63,271 bases of DNA, from the NCBI RefSeq assembly GCF_902489365.1, contig NZ_CABTZR010000005.1:1-63271 (forward strand). The letters are read 5' to 3'. Made by a program: the position numbers and the translations under genes. How positions within the stretch are numbered: position 1 is the stretch's first letter; every line of letters starts with the position of its first letter. The DNA comes from an uncultured Corynebacterium sp. (GTDB lineage: Bacteria > Actinomycetota > Actinomycetes > Mycobacteriales > Mycobacteriaceae). Shown in pieces: positions 16,263-24,688 of the stretch. Below the pieces are notes generated by a model. The model was not told where the DNA came from and did no database searches. It was given only the letters and a program-made list of their open reading frames with translations.

Positions 16263-17102
16263 GTGAACCGCCGAGTAGTTGTGCCCGCCCTCCTTGTCTG
16301 CGCCGCCCCCTGGTTGGGCGGCTGCCAAGCCACCGACGCGATCGTGGACTATTTTGGCCCCCACGCGGATCCCTCCCTCGCGTCGCTTGCTCAAGCCGCC
16401 AGCGCGGATGCTCTCGCCTTGGAAGAGCTTGATGCGGATGCCGCGGCCCTGCGCGCGGAGCAGGCTGAGCAGCTTTATGACGAAATCGACCGCCTGTGCG
16501 GCCGTGATGAGGAAGGAAATGCTCCTCGCTCTTGCGCAGTCGACCGTGAGGTTGTCCCACGCGATTCCGCTGACGTGGCCGCTGTGCTTCACGACGCCTC
16601 CTCTTCCTCAGAAGAGATCATCAGCAGCGTTCCTGAGGAATCCCGCGCTCTTGTAGTAGCACAAGCTATTGCGCTCGCAGCGTGGAACGATGATGGGCTT
16701 GCTGAAGTCCCCGAACTCACCGAGCAGGAACGCGATGCCGCAACTACTCTCTTGGAATGGGAGTACCAGCAGGTCTATGCCCTCGATTTCGCGCGCTCCT
16801 ATGTGTCCCCCGACCAGGAGGCGCACGTTGATGAGCTTTTGCACGCTCATGAGGACAGAATCCTGCAACTTCAAGGGCAATTAGAAAAGCTCGGCGCTGT
16901 GCCGCAGGCCGCGCCGGCCTATGATTCACCGGCAGGAAACCTACCGACGGACGCCGACTCAGCGCGCACATTCATCGACGAGGCCGCACGCAACGACACG
17001 CTGAAGTGGACCGATGCGGCCATCTCAGCTGAACCGTCAACCCCGTGGCAGCGCTGGCTTATCGCGGTCGCGGCGCAGTCACACCGCTTCCACGCCGCCT
17101 AG
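16263..17102 (+). CDS. DUF4439 ferritin-like lipoprotein
   Basis: The 279-residue product starts with a short signal peptide ending in the lipobox L-G-G-C (Cys21), so it is probably membrane-anchored outside the cell. The C-terminal part (EVPELTEQERDAATTLLEWEYQQVYALDFARSY onward) is helical, with the spacing of the actinobacterial DUF4439 ferritin-like family. The middle region is rich in Ala/Glu helices. The GTG at 16263 is preferred over upstream ATGs because it begins the signal peptide and sits 7 nt after TAGGGT. The function is unknown. It converges on proS with a 13-bp gap. Confidence 0.8.
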   Translation: MNRRVVVPALLVCAAPWLGGCQATDAIVDYFGPHADPSLASLAQAASADALALEELDADAAALRAEQAEQLYDEIDRLCGRDEEGNAPRSCAVDREVVPRDSADVAAVLHDASSSSEEIISSVPEESRALVVAQAIALAAWNDDGLAEVPELTEQERDAATTLLEWEYQQVYALDFARSYVSPDQEAHVDELLHAHEDRILQLQGQLEKLGAVPQAAPAYDSPAGNLPTDADSARTFIDEAARNDTLKWTDAAISAEPSTPWQRWLIAVAAQSHRFHAA

Positions 17103-17115
17103 CTTCTGCTAGCTG

Positions 17116-18885
17116 CTAACCGCGGATGAGCTCGGTGAGCGTCTCCACGATCTGGTCGGCGGGGACCTCACGGGTCTCGCCGCCGCGGATGCGCAGCTCA
17201 ATGATGCCGTCAGCAAAGGCGCGGCCCAAGATGGCAATGAACGGCATACCCAAAAGCTCGGCATCCTTGAACTTCACGCCCGGGGAAACCTTCGGGCGAT
17301 CGTCGAAGAGCACCTCCACGCCCGCGCGGTCCAGATCCTCCACCAGCTTCTGCCCTGCCTCGAGGGCAGCGGCATCCTTGTTCGCTACGGCCACGTGCAC
17401 CTGGTATGGAGCAACAGCCACCGGCCAGTTGAGGCCCTTCTCATCGTGGCGCTGCTCCGCCAGTACAGCGAGCATGCGCGTAACACCGATGCCGTAGGAA
17501 CCCATGGTCGGCACGGCGCGCTTGCCGTTTTCATCAAGAATCTGGACGTCGAAAGCCTCGGTGTACTTGCGGCCCAGCTGGAAGATGTGGCCTAACTCAA
17601 TACCACGCTCCAGGGTCAGAGTGCCCTGGCCGTTCGGTGCCGGGTCGCCTTCCTTAACCTCGGCAGCCTCGATGAACTCATCCACGGTGAAGTCGCGGCC
17701 AGCCACCAAACCGACGACGTGGCGCTGCGGGGCATCCGCACCGGTAATCCACGAAGTACCGGAGACAACGCGCGGATCAGCATAAACCTTCACGTCGTGA
17801 GCATTCAGAACACGCGGTCCAACATAACCCTTGACCAGGAAGGAGTTCTTCTTGAAGTCACCCTCACCGGCGAGCTCAAACTCGGCCGGCTCCAGCGACG
17901 CTTCCAGGCGCTTTTCATCCAGCTCGCGGTCGCCCGGAATGAGGACGGCGGCAAGCTCCCATTCCTTCTCTTCCTCTGCGGCCGCGGGCGCAGCCACCTT
18001 GATCATCATGCACTTGAGGGTGTCCGCTGCGGTGACCTCGCGGCCAGCGACAGTAATGCCGGCGCTCTTAGCCCACTCCACCAGCGTTTCGATGGTCTCG
18101 GACTTCGGAGTCTCATGCTCCTGCGCGTCCGGCTGGCCTTCGAAGGGAATCTCCTCCGGAGCCTGAGTGACCACGGCTTCCACGTTGGCGGCGTACTCTC
18201 CCTCCGTGGCGCGGACAAAGGTATCCTCGCCCACCTCGGACACAGCCAAGAACTCCTCGGAGGCCGAGCCGCCCATCGCACCAGAGGTGGCTTTACAGAT
18301 GGCGTAATCAATCTCCAGACGGTTGAAGATGTTTTGATAAGCCTGGCGGTGGCGGGCGTAGGACTCATCTAGGCCTTCGTCCGTCATGTCGAAGGAGTAC
18401 GAGTCCTTCATAGTGAACTCGCGGCCACGCAGCACGCCGGCGCGCGGGCGCTCCTCATCGCGGTACTTCGTCTGGATCTGGTACAGCGTGACCGGGAAAT
18501 CCTTGTAGGAGGAGTACATATCCTTCACCGCTGTGGTGAACATCTCCTCATGGGTCGGGCCCAGGAGCATGTCAGCGCCCTTGCGGTCCTTAAGACGGAA
18601 CAGGTTATCGCCGTATTCCGTCCACCGGTTCGATGCCTCGTAGGGCTCGCGCGGCAGCAACGCCGGGAAGAGCATCTCCTGGCCGCCGATGGCGTTCATC
18701 TCCTGACGGATTACGTCTTCAATCTTGCGCATGGCGCGCAACCCCAGTGGCAACCAGGTGTACACACCCGGCGCGACGCGGCGCACATAACCTGCGCGGA
18801 CGAGAAGCTTGTGGCTGGGGACTTCGGCATCAGCCGGATCCTCACGAAGGGTGCGGAGGAAAAGCTCAGAAAGACGTGTAATCAT
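17116..18885 (-). CDS. proS: Prolyl-tRNA synthetase
   Basis: The 589-residue class II synthetase has the bacterial-type layout. The N-terminal catalytic part (VAPGVYTWLPLGLRAMRKIEDVIRQEM, then RDEERPRAGVLRGREFTMKDSYSF as motif 2) is interrupted by the YbaK-like editing insertion (about residues 220-400). Motif 3 (GSYGIGVTRMLAVL) and a C-terminal anticodon-binding domain follow. It charges tRNA-Pro. Its ATG lies 8 nt after a TAGACT -10 box, and yaaA diverges only 32 bp away. Confidence 0.97.
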   Translation of the reverse strand: MITRLSELFLRTLREDPADAEVPSHKLLVRAGYVRRVAPGVYTWLPLGLRAMRKIEDVIRQEMNAIGGQEMLFPALLPREPYEASNRWTEYGDNLFRLKDRKGADMLLGPTHEEMFTTAVKDMYSSYKDFPVTLYQIQTKYRDEERPRAGVLRGREFTMKDSYSFDMTDEGLDESYARHRQAYQNIFNRLEIDYAICKATSGAMGGSASEEFLAVSEVGEDTFVRATEGEYAANVEAVVTQAPEEIPFEGQPDAQEHETPKSETIETLVEWAKSAGITVAGREVTAADTLKCMMIKVAAPAAAEEEKEWELAAVLIPGDRELDEKRLEASLEPAEFELAGEGDFKKNSFLVKGYVGPRVLNAHDVKVYADPRVVSGTSWITGADAPQRHVVGLVAGRDFTVDEFIEAAEVKEGDPAPNGQGTLTLERGIELGHIFQLGRKYTEAFDVQILDENGKRAVPTMGSYGIGVTRMLAVLAEQRHDEKGLNWPVAVAPYQVHVAVANKDAAALEAGQKLVEDLDRAGVEVLFDDRPKVSPGVKFKDAELLGMPFIAILGRAFADGIIELRIRGGETREVPADQIVETLTELIRG

Positions 18886-18893
18886 GGTTGCTC

Positions 18894-18911
18894 AGTCTAC
18901 ATCGCTAGCAT
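18894..18911. promoter_or_regulatory. Overlapping divergent leaderless promoters of proS and yaaA
   Basis: TAGACT (minus strand, 18894-18899) and TAGCAT (plus strand, 18906-18911) lie 8 and 6 nt from their start codons. The 32-bp intergenic spacer is itself partly symmetrical: CTACAT at 18897-18902 and ATGTAG at 18910-18915 around GCTAGC. The -35 region of each promoter must fall inside the other gene. Confidence 0.6.
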
Positions 18912-18917
18912 GTAGCC

Positions 18918-19640
18918 ATGCTGATCATCCTCCCTCCTTCTGAGACCAAAGCACACGGCGGCAGCGGCGCAGCCGTGAACTGGAACAAGCTTTCCTTCCC
19001 GGCGCTCAACCCCATCCGCCAAGAAATCGCTGCAGAATTGTCGGCCCTCGACGTCGATGAAGCGCTGGAGGTGCTCAAGCTCTCTGAGAAGCTGCGTGGG
19101 GAAGCCGAGTCCAACCGCGAGTTGGCCTCCTCCCCCACCATGCCCGCGCTGGAGCGGTTTACGGGCGTGCTCTACGACGCCCTCGACGCCCCCACCCTTC
19201 CCCCGGAAGCGCGGAGCTACCTCGCCGTGGGCGATGCATTGTTTGGTCTGGTGCGCGCCGATGATCTCATCCCCCACTACCGGCTTTCCGGCGGCACCAA
19301 GTTGGGCGGGAAGACTCTCAAGTCACGCTGGGGTACGGCCATCACGGATGAGCTGCGCGCGCTTGTCGACGCTGGCGAGTTCCTCCTCGATATGCGCTCG
19401 GGTACCTACCAGCAACTGGGCAAGCTCAAGGACGCTGCCACGGTGCGCGTGGAGACTGTACAGGAGGACGGTTCGCGCAAAGTGGTCTCTCACTTCAACA
19501 AGCACTACAAGGGGGAGCTCGCTCGCGCGCTAGCCCTGAGTGGCGAGCGTGTGTCCTCCCTCAAGGATGCGGCCAGTGTTGCGCAGGAAGCGGGCATGAG
19601 CACCGAACTGCGCGGCACCGAGCTGGTGCTCGTGGTCTGA
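18918..19640 (+). CDS. yaaA: YaaA family peroxide stress protein
   Basis: The 240-residue protein begins LIILPPSETKAHGG, the diagnostic start of the YaaA/DUF328 family. It carries DALFGLVRADDLIPHYRLSGG and VSHFNKHYKGELARAL further on. E. coli YaaA binds DNA and lowers intracellular free iron during hydrogen peroxide stress. A role in corynebacteria is inferred only from homology. The stop codon overlaps the first unit of the TTTATC repeat array that precedes the next gene. Confidence 0.92.
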   Translation: MLIILPPSETKAHGGSGAAVNWNKLSFPALNPIRQEIAAELSALDVDEALEVLKLSEKLRGEAESNRELASSPTMPALERFTGVLYDALDAPTLPPEARSYLAVGDALFGLVRADDLIPHYRLSGGTKLGGKTLKSRWGTAITDELRALVDAGEFLLDMRSGTYQQLGKLKDAATVRVETVQEDGSRKVVSHFNKHYKGELARALALSGERVSSLKDAASVAQEAGMSTELRGTELVLVV

Positions 19641-19697
19641 TTTATCTATTTATCAATTTATCTACGCCCGCCGATTTATCTATTTATCAATTTATCT
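19639..19697. repeat. Iteron-like array: two 25-bp direct repeats, six TTTATC units
   Basis: Two identical 25-bp copies lie at 19639-19663 and 19673-19697, 34 bp apart. Each contains three tandem 8-bp units ending in TTTATC: 19641, 19649, 19657, and 19675, 19683, 19691. The fifth unit (19683-19688) occupies the -35 position of the following gene's promoter, 17 bp before its TATACT -10 box. The array is much more AT-rich than the surrounding DNA. Confidence 0.85.
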
Positions 19698-19705
19698 GCC
19701 TGCTA

Positions 19706-19711
19706 TATACT
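19706..19711 (+). promoter_or_regulatory. -10 box of the leaderless AAA+ ATPase promoter
   Basis: TATACT lies 6 nt before the ATG at 19718 and 17 bp after a TTTATC unit at the -35 position. Confidence 0.7.
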
Positions 19712-19717
19712 TCCAGC

Positions 19718-20842
19718 ATGACTGGAAACCCTTTTCGCCCAACTTTTGGTGCCAGCCCACTCAAGTGGGCTGGCCGCAGTGCGGTCCTCAATGACTTCAC
19801 GGTTGGGCTCGGCGGCGGAGTTGGCAACCCTAATCGCGCAATGCTTATTAGCGGTCATCGTGGGATGGGCAAAACGGTTCTGTTGACCGAGCTTGAGGAC
19901 ATCGCAGCCCAACAAGGATGGGCTGTTATTCGGGTCAGTGGCCGAAGCAATTCAGTCACTCAGCTCATCGACTCCATCATCCCAGAAAAGATCAACCAGC
20001 TGTCTTCTCCATCAACCCGTCGAATCAAGGACATACGCATTGCGGGCCTCGGCGGCATTGGCACTGAAGAGATTGGTACGCCACCAGTGCCAACATTAGA
20101 ATCACGCTTGCGCGAACTCTCCGCTCATCTCCGAGACAGCGGAATTCTACTTACTATCGACGAGATTCAGGACGCCGATCCTCATGACCTCGAGAGCATA
20201 GCAGTCACATTCCAGCATCTTGTTCGCGATGAACTCGACGTTTCCATTGTGATGGCAGGGCTTACTGCCGGTGTTGACAAGCTTCTGCACCTGCCGGGAA
20301 CAACGTTTTTGCGCCGTGCCCGCAGATTTCACCTAGGGCCTGTTAACCCGGAAGCTACGACCAGCGCTTTCAAAGAAACGGCAGCTTTGACTTCGATTGC
20401 TTTCAACGACGACGCCGCCGACCGCGCTACTGAAGCGAGCCACGGTTATCCCTTCCTCATCCAGCTCATCGGGTACTTGGCCTGGAACGCTGCATCCCAA
20501 GCCAGTGAAACTACCGTTTCCTCAACAACCGTCGACGCAGTTCTTGGTGAGGCAATCACGACAATGGGAACCCAAGTGCACGATCCTGCGGTACGTGCAC
20601 TCAGCCAACGCCAACTTGAGTACCTACACGCGCTGGCGGACATAGCAGATGAGGCAGGGACGGCCGCCTCTGGCGCTATCGCTCACGAACTCAAGACAAC
20701 GACAACATCTCTCAGTGAAGTGCGCGCGCGTTTGCTGGAGCAGGGGCTTATCGACGCCCCACGGCACGGCACCGTTGCTCTAGCTCTACCGTACCTTCGC
20801 GATTATCTTCACGCCGGCGGCGAACAAACCTACGTGGACTAA
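19718..20842 (+). CDS. AAA+ ATPase (ORC1/Cdc6- or STAND-like) with winged-helix C-terminus
   Basis: The 374-residue protein has Walker A GHRGMGKT (about residues 48-55) and Walker B LLTIDEIQDA (about residues 145-154). A LPGTTFLRRARRFHLGP segment resembles an arginine-finger/sensor region. The C-terminal part (ALSQRQLEYLHALADI through VRARLLEQGLIDAP) has the pattern of a winged helix-turn-helix. This layout fits Orc1/Cdc6-like or related P-loop ATPases of the archaeal ATPase/STAND type. I cannot assign a function. It is a single gene, by eye lower in GC than its neighbours, with an iteron-like array on its own promoter; acquisition by transfer and autoregulation are inferences. Confidence 0.75.
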   Translation: MTGNPFRPTFGASPLKWAGRSAVLNDFTVGLGGGVGNPNRAMLISGHRGMGKTVLLTELEDIAAQQGWAVIRVSGRSNSVTQLIDSIIPEKINQLSSPSTRRIKDIRIAGLGGIGTEEIGTPPVPTLESRLRELSAHLRDSGILLTIDEIQDADPHDLESIAVTFQHLVRDELDVSIVMAGLTAGVDKLLHLPGTTFLRRARRFHLGPVNPEATTSAFKETAALTSIAFNDDAADRATEASHGYPFLIQLIGYLAWNAASQASETTVSSTTVDAVLGEAITTMGTQVHDPAVRALSQRQLEYLHALADIADEAGTAASGAIAHELKTTTTSLSEVRARLLEQGLIDAPRHGTVALALPYLRDYLHAGGEQTYVD

Positions 20843-20852
20843 CCGTGGCCGA

Positions 20853-22166
20853 TTACACCAGCGGGTTATAACGCAAACTATTGCGCTTGAGCTCGCACTC
20901 GGTGGCGATTGCGATGCCTGAAGCAATCTTGCCGCGCTCGCGCAGGCGGAACATGGCATCCACGATGCGATCGCGCAAGCCCCACGGATCGATGGTGTTG
21001 ATGTAGACCTTGGTGCCGCCCTCAAAGCCGGCCAGGGTCGATACCCTGAGCTTGATCATCACGCGCCACGGCTGTGGCAGATCTACGCTGGGCGGGCGGT
21101 GGTGCCATTCTTCATTGCACGCCACATCTGGGCCCACGGCGGCATGTGCTGCGTGGATGAGATCTGACATCCCGCGTACCTCGCCGGGGGTCTGTTCCCA
21201 CGGTTCACAGCGCGGCGATTTGGAAAAGATCTCCAGTGTGGGATAACGGTGCCCGAAGCCAGCGAAGAGCACCGCATAGTCATTTTCGGCAATAACAAGG
21301 TTGCGCTTTGCCGCATAGCCCACCGCCCAATCGTTGTACATGTTGGGATGCGCGCGCAGAATGGCGTTTTCTTGGTGGGCGGCCATACCTAGAGCGTCAA
21401 TAGCAACGAGCTGCTTGTGCAGGTGGTCAAAGGACGCACCCGCCGGCGCCAGCCAATTCTGGAACACGGCGACATAGGAGGCGTAGCGGTTGCGCTGGTA
21501 GAGCTCGCGCGTCGATTCTGCTGTAAAGGTTGTCAGCAGGAAGTGCTCGTCGGGGTTCAGCGTGCCGGAAGACGCTAGCTGACTATCATCGACCGCCCCC
21601 TCCACAAAGTGGCGCGAAGAAATGATGACGTCGTGGCCGCCACCAAAGAAACCATCGGCAAGGGCGAGCAGAGAGTCGTCGTCCAGCGCGGCATCCTTGC
21701 CTGCCGCCTTGAGCTTGGTGCGCACCACATTGAGCACATGCAGGCGCCCAGCTTCGTCGGACTCGTAGCGCTCCTTGTGGCGGGCCACGTCGGGGTCCAT
21801 GGTGAAGCCATAGTTCTCGTGCCAGTAGTCATAGGACACGATCTCAAAAAGGTTGGGCACGCGGCGAAAGGCTGGTACGGACTTATCCAGCTCGTGAGGA
21901 AGGAGGCCGCGCTGAATCTCCCCCGAAGCCAGAATGCGGGACTTTTCCGGCGGGGTATCCAGCATGCGGCCTGAGCAAAATGCACAGCTGTGAGTGAAAG
22001 CATCGGCCGCCAGCGGTTGTGGGTCCTGTGCTGGATGCGCGAGCGGGCGGTTGCCGCGGCCAGGCACCGTCCACACCTCCGTTCCGGAGAAGGGGTTGAC
22101 CTGCTTGACGGTCCCATCAGCCATGGTTTGGATGGGCTCGACGCGGCTAAAGAGTGCTTCGCTCAT
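20853..22166 (-). CDS. DUF4921 family, GalT/HIT-like protein
   Basis: The 437-residue protein resembles galactose-1-phosphate uridylyltransferase relatives of the HIT superfamily. It has NPFSGTEVWTVPGRGNRP near the start, a cysteine pair CAFC (about residue 65), and SFDHLHKQLVAID as the histidine-triad segment in place of the usual HPHGQ. Later come AENDYAVLFAGFGHRYPTL and a WHHRPPS segment. Corynebacterial copies are annotated as DUF4921. Nucleotidyl transfer is plausible, but the altered triad makes the GalT reaction doubtful. Its ATG follows TACGCT by 7 nt, back to back with phzF. Confidence 0.75.
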   Translation of the reverse strand: MSEALFSRVEPIQTMADGTVKQVNPFSGTEVWTVPGRGNRPLAHPAQDPQPLAADAFTHSCAFCSGRMLDTPPEKSRILASGEIQRGLLPHELDKSVPAFRRVPNLFEIVSYDYWHENYGFTMDPDVARHKERYESDEAGRLHVLNVVRTKLKAAGKDAALDDDSLLALADGFFGGGHDVIISSRHFVEGAVDDSQLASSGTLNPDEHFLLTTFTAESTRELYQRNRYASYVAVFQNWLAPAGASFDHLHKQLVAIDALGMAAHQENAILRAHPNMYNDWAVGYAAKRNLVIAENDYAVLFAGFGHRYPTLEIFSKSPRCEPWEQTPGEVRGMSDLIHAAHAAVGPDVACNEEWHHRPPSVDLPQPWRVMIKLRVSTLAGFEGGTKVYINTIDPWGLRDRIVDAMFRLRERGKIASGIAIATECELKRNSLRYNPLV

Positions 22167-22173
22167 GCAACCC

Positions 22174-22209
22174 AGCGTAGACCTCCACTCCCACCGGTGC
22201 GACTAGACT
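22174..22209. promoter_or_regulatory. Divergent leaderless -10 boxes of DUF4921 and phzF
   Basis: TACGCT on the minus strand (22174-22179) is 7 nt from the ATG at 22166. TAGACT on the plus strand (22204-22209) is 8 nt from the ATG at 22218. Confidence 0.55.
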
Positions 22210-22217
22210 TGGGGTCC

Positions 22218-23033
22218 ATGCAGCACCGATTCTTTGAAGTAGACGTTTTCGCCACTGGGCCGTTTACCGGTAATCCCCTCGCCGTGGTTGCGGATGCCGA
22301 TGACTTGAGCACCGAAGAAATGCAGCGCATCGCGCACTGGACCAATTTCTCTGAGACGACCTTCCTGTGCTCGCCTACGGATCCACGCGCGGACTACCGA
22401 GTGCGGATCTTTACCCCCTACGAGGAGTTCCCTTTCGCCGGCCACCCCACGCTGGGCACCGCTCGGGTCGCAGCAGAGCTGCTTGAAAAAAGCGGCACCT
22501 TGATTCAGGAATGCGGTGTAGGCCTCATCACCGTACGCCAGGAGGACGGACGCTTTTCCTTCGCTACCCCGCCCTTGGTGCGCGAGGGGGCTCTCAGTGA
22601 TGCCGAACGAGCCGATGCAGCTGCAGTCCTCGGAATTGCTGAGAACCACATCGTTGACTCTGGCTGGGTAGACAACGGCCCCGGATGGCGCCTCATCCAG
22701 CTAGATTCCGCCGAGGCAGTACGCGAACTCAACCCCACACCCACGCCCGGTGTCAAAGTTGGCGTGATCGGCCTCACCAATGATGATGACCCAGCGTACG
22801 AAGTGCGCGCCATTACCGGGCACTTCGAGGACCCCGTCACCGGTTCCTTCAACGGCGGGGCTGCCCAATTCCTCCGCGCTAAAAATGCAGTTCCTGCTCG
22901 CTACACCGCGGCACAAGGTAGCCAGGTAGGACGCGCTGGTCGCGTCTTCATCGACGACGACGGGGACAACATCTGGGTGGGCGGCAACGTCCGCGTGCGC
23001 GTTCGTGGCACCCTGGAGTCCCGCGATGCCTAA
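22218..23033 (+). CDS. PhzF family isomerase
   Basis: The 271-residue protein begins HRFFEVDVFATGPFTGNPLAVV and continues with NFSETTFL, EEFPFAGHPTLGTARVAAEL and DPVTGSFNGGAAQFL. These are the conserved elements of the PhzF/diaminopimelate-epimerase-like two-domain fold; the Glu of NFSETTF is the catalytic acid. The physiological substrate is unknown, and no phenazine genes are present. selO starts inside its last codons (ATGCCTAA overlap), so the two are translationally coupled. Confidence 0.9.
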   Translation: MQHRFFEVDVFATGPFTGNPLAVVADADDLSTEEMQRIAHWTNFSETTFLCSPTDPRADYRVRIFTPYEEFPFAGHPTLGTARVAAELLEKSGTLIQECGVGLITVRQEDGRFSFATPPLVREGALSDAERADAAAVLGIAENHIVDSGWVDNGPGWRLIQLDSAEAVRELNPTPTPGVKVGVIGLTNDDDPAYEVRAITGHFEDPVTGSFNGGAAQFLRAKNAVPARYTAAQGSQVGRAGRVFIDDDGDNIWVGGNVRVRVRGTLESRDA

Positions 23034-24414
23034 GCCTCCCCTTCCTATCGAGCTGCACTCTGAGTTCGCCGACCGTCTACCCCACCTCGTCGCCGAGGCC
23101 CGGGGGGAGGAACAGCCCGCAGCGCGGATCGTGGTGCTCAATGAGCAGCTAGCTTCTGAGCTCGGACTCGACGCTGACTGGCTACGTAGCGATGAAGGCG
23201 TGGAGTTTCTCCTAGGCCGCGGCCCCATAGCTCCCCACGCCATGGCCTACGCCGGCTTTCAGTTCGGGCAGTACAACCCATCCATGGGTGATGGCCGCGC
23301 TCTCCTACTGGGAGAGGTCACAGGCCCTACTGCTCCCCAAAACCCGGCGGGCCTGTGGGATCTGCACGCCAAGGGGACGGGTCCCACACCGTACTCGCGC
23401 TTCGGCTCTGATGGTCGTGGCACTCTGCGCTCGATGCTGCGCGAGTATCTCTTCTCCGAGTCGATGCATGCCCTGGGAGTGCCCACCACTCGGTCTCTCG
23501 CGGTCCTTGCCACCGGCCGCCCCATTCAACGCCAAGTGGTGGAGGAGGCGGGCGTGCTGGTGCGCGTTGCAGCGAGCCACATTCGCGTCGGCTCCTTTCA
23601 CTTCGCCGCGCAGTCTCAGCGGCCCGGATTGCTCGAACAGCTCGCCGACTACACCATTGAACGCCACTACCCCGGTGCCGACTATCAGGGGCTGTTCACC
23701 CGTGTCATGGATGCGCAGGCCGCCACAGTAGCCGGATGGATGCAGCTGGGCTTTATCCACGGCGTGATGAATACGGATAACACCACGCTATCGGGCGAGA
23801 CCATCGACTACGGCCCCTGCGCATTCCTGGAAAACTATGATCCCGATACCTGGTTTAGCTCCATCGATACGCAGGGCCGCTACCGCTTTGGTCGCCAGCC
23901 TGACATGGTGGGTTGGAACCTTGCGCGACTCGCTGAATCCCTGCTGCCGCTTCTCGACGACTCCCCTGACTCCGCCCTCGCTTGGGCCCAGGAGGCCATC
24001 AATTCCTTTGCGCAACGCTTCGATAAAGCACGGCGAGTCGAAGCCCTGCAGCGCTTGCAGATGCCTGAAGAGCTTATTCAGGACTACAGCGCAGCACTCG
24101 CTGAGGCGAGCCCTGACCTCACACAGGCCCACCGGGCTCTCGTCAGCGCCGCGGCAGGTACATCAACAGCGGCCTACGAGGCATTCGCGGACTCGCAGTT
24201 CGTTGACGCCTACTGCGCGAGTGGCCCCGACGTTGCGCTACTCGAGCGAACCGTGCCGCGCGTGATTCCCCGCCCGCGTCTGGTCGACGCGGCGCTGGGC
24301 GATCTTGATGAGTTCTCCCGCCTTCTCCACGCCACGACCCACCCCTTCGATCCCGCACCGGACTATGAACAGCCCGGTGGCACGGAGGGCTATCTCACCT
24401 ACTGCGGCACCTAA
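23026..24414 (+). CDS. selO: SelO/YdiU family protein adenylyltransferase
   Basis: The 462-residue protein has the SelO pseudokinase pattern: FGQYNPSMGDGRALLLGEV, DLHAKGTGPTPYSRFGSDGRG, LREYLFSESMHALGVPTTRSL, HGVMNTDNTTLSGETIDYGPCAFLE. The DYG is the metal-binding motif. SelO enzymes transfer AMP to protein Ser/Thr/Tyr residues during oxidative stress. It ends in YCGT, with the conserved Cys near the C-terminus that is selenocysteine in some relatives. The start at 23026 overlaps the phzF stop by 8 bp. It is close to the usual length of about 480 residues. Confidence 0.93.
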   Translation: MPKPPLPIELHSEFADRLPHLVAEARGEEQPAARIVVLNEQLASELGLDADWLRSDEGVEFLLGRGPIAPHAMAYAGFQFGQYNPSMGDGRALLLGEVTGPTAPQNPAGLWDLHAKGTGPTPYSRFGSDGRGTLRSMLREYLFSESMHALGVPTTRSLAVLATGRPIQRQVVEEAGVLVRVAASHIRVGSFHFAAQSQRPGLLEQLADYTIERHYPGADYQGLFTRVMDAQAATVAGWMQLGFIHGVMNTDNTTLSGETIDYGPCAFLENYDPDTWFSSIDTQGRYRFGRQPDMVGWNLARLAESLLPLLDDSPDSALAWAQEAINSFAQRFDKARRVEALQRLQMPEELIQDYSAALAEASPDLTQAHRALVSAAAGTSTAAYEAFADSQFVDAYCASGPDVALLERTVPRVIPRPRLVDAALGDLDEFSRLLHATTHPFDPAPDYEQPGGTEGYLTYCGT

Positions 24415-24433
24415 GAGTGCAAAACAGAAGGAA

Positions 24434-24494
24434 ACACACCACCGCCCCGAGGTCGCCGTAGGAAAGGCAACGGAGTCTCGGGGCGGTGGTGTGT
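24434..24494. terminator. Long-stem terminator between selO and mqo
   Basis: An 18-bp perfect inverted repeat (arms 24434-24451 and 24477-24494, core CCACCGCCCCGAG) with a 25-nt loop lies between the convergent selO and mqo genes. On the plus strand it is followed by CTCTATCTTTC. The stem is unusually long and the loop large. The rest of the 274-bp gap (24415-24688) shows no gene. Confidence 0.75.
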
Positions 24495-24688
24495 CTCTAT
24501 CTTTCACTGCCGCGCTCCCGGTCGGTTTCTCAGGCCGACCGCCCCGCGCGGCTGGGGTTCTCTCTATCTCTCGCATGCGCTCTCTCAAACGCACAACATA
24601 AGTATGGAGCATCCTCCTTGGCGAAGCGTTCCGATGCACTGGACGCTTCCTGCCAGTTACTGAGAGTTACCTGCGAAGCGAAACGGGA

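Noticed and set aside
19639..19697. CRISPR-like direct repeats
   Set aside because: Only two 25-bp copies with a 9-bp spacer and internal 8-bp periodicity, and no cas genes; it is better described as an iteron-like or operator array.
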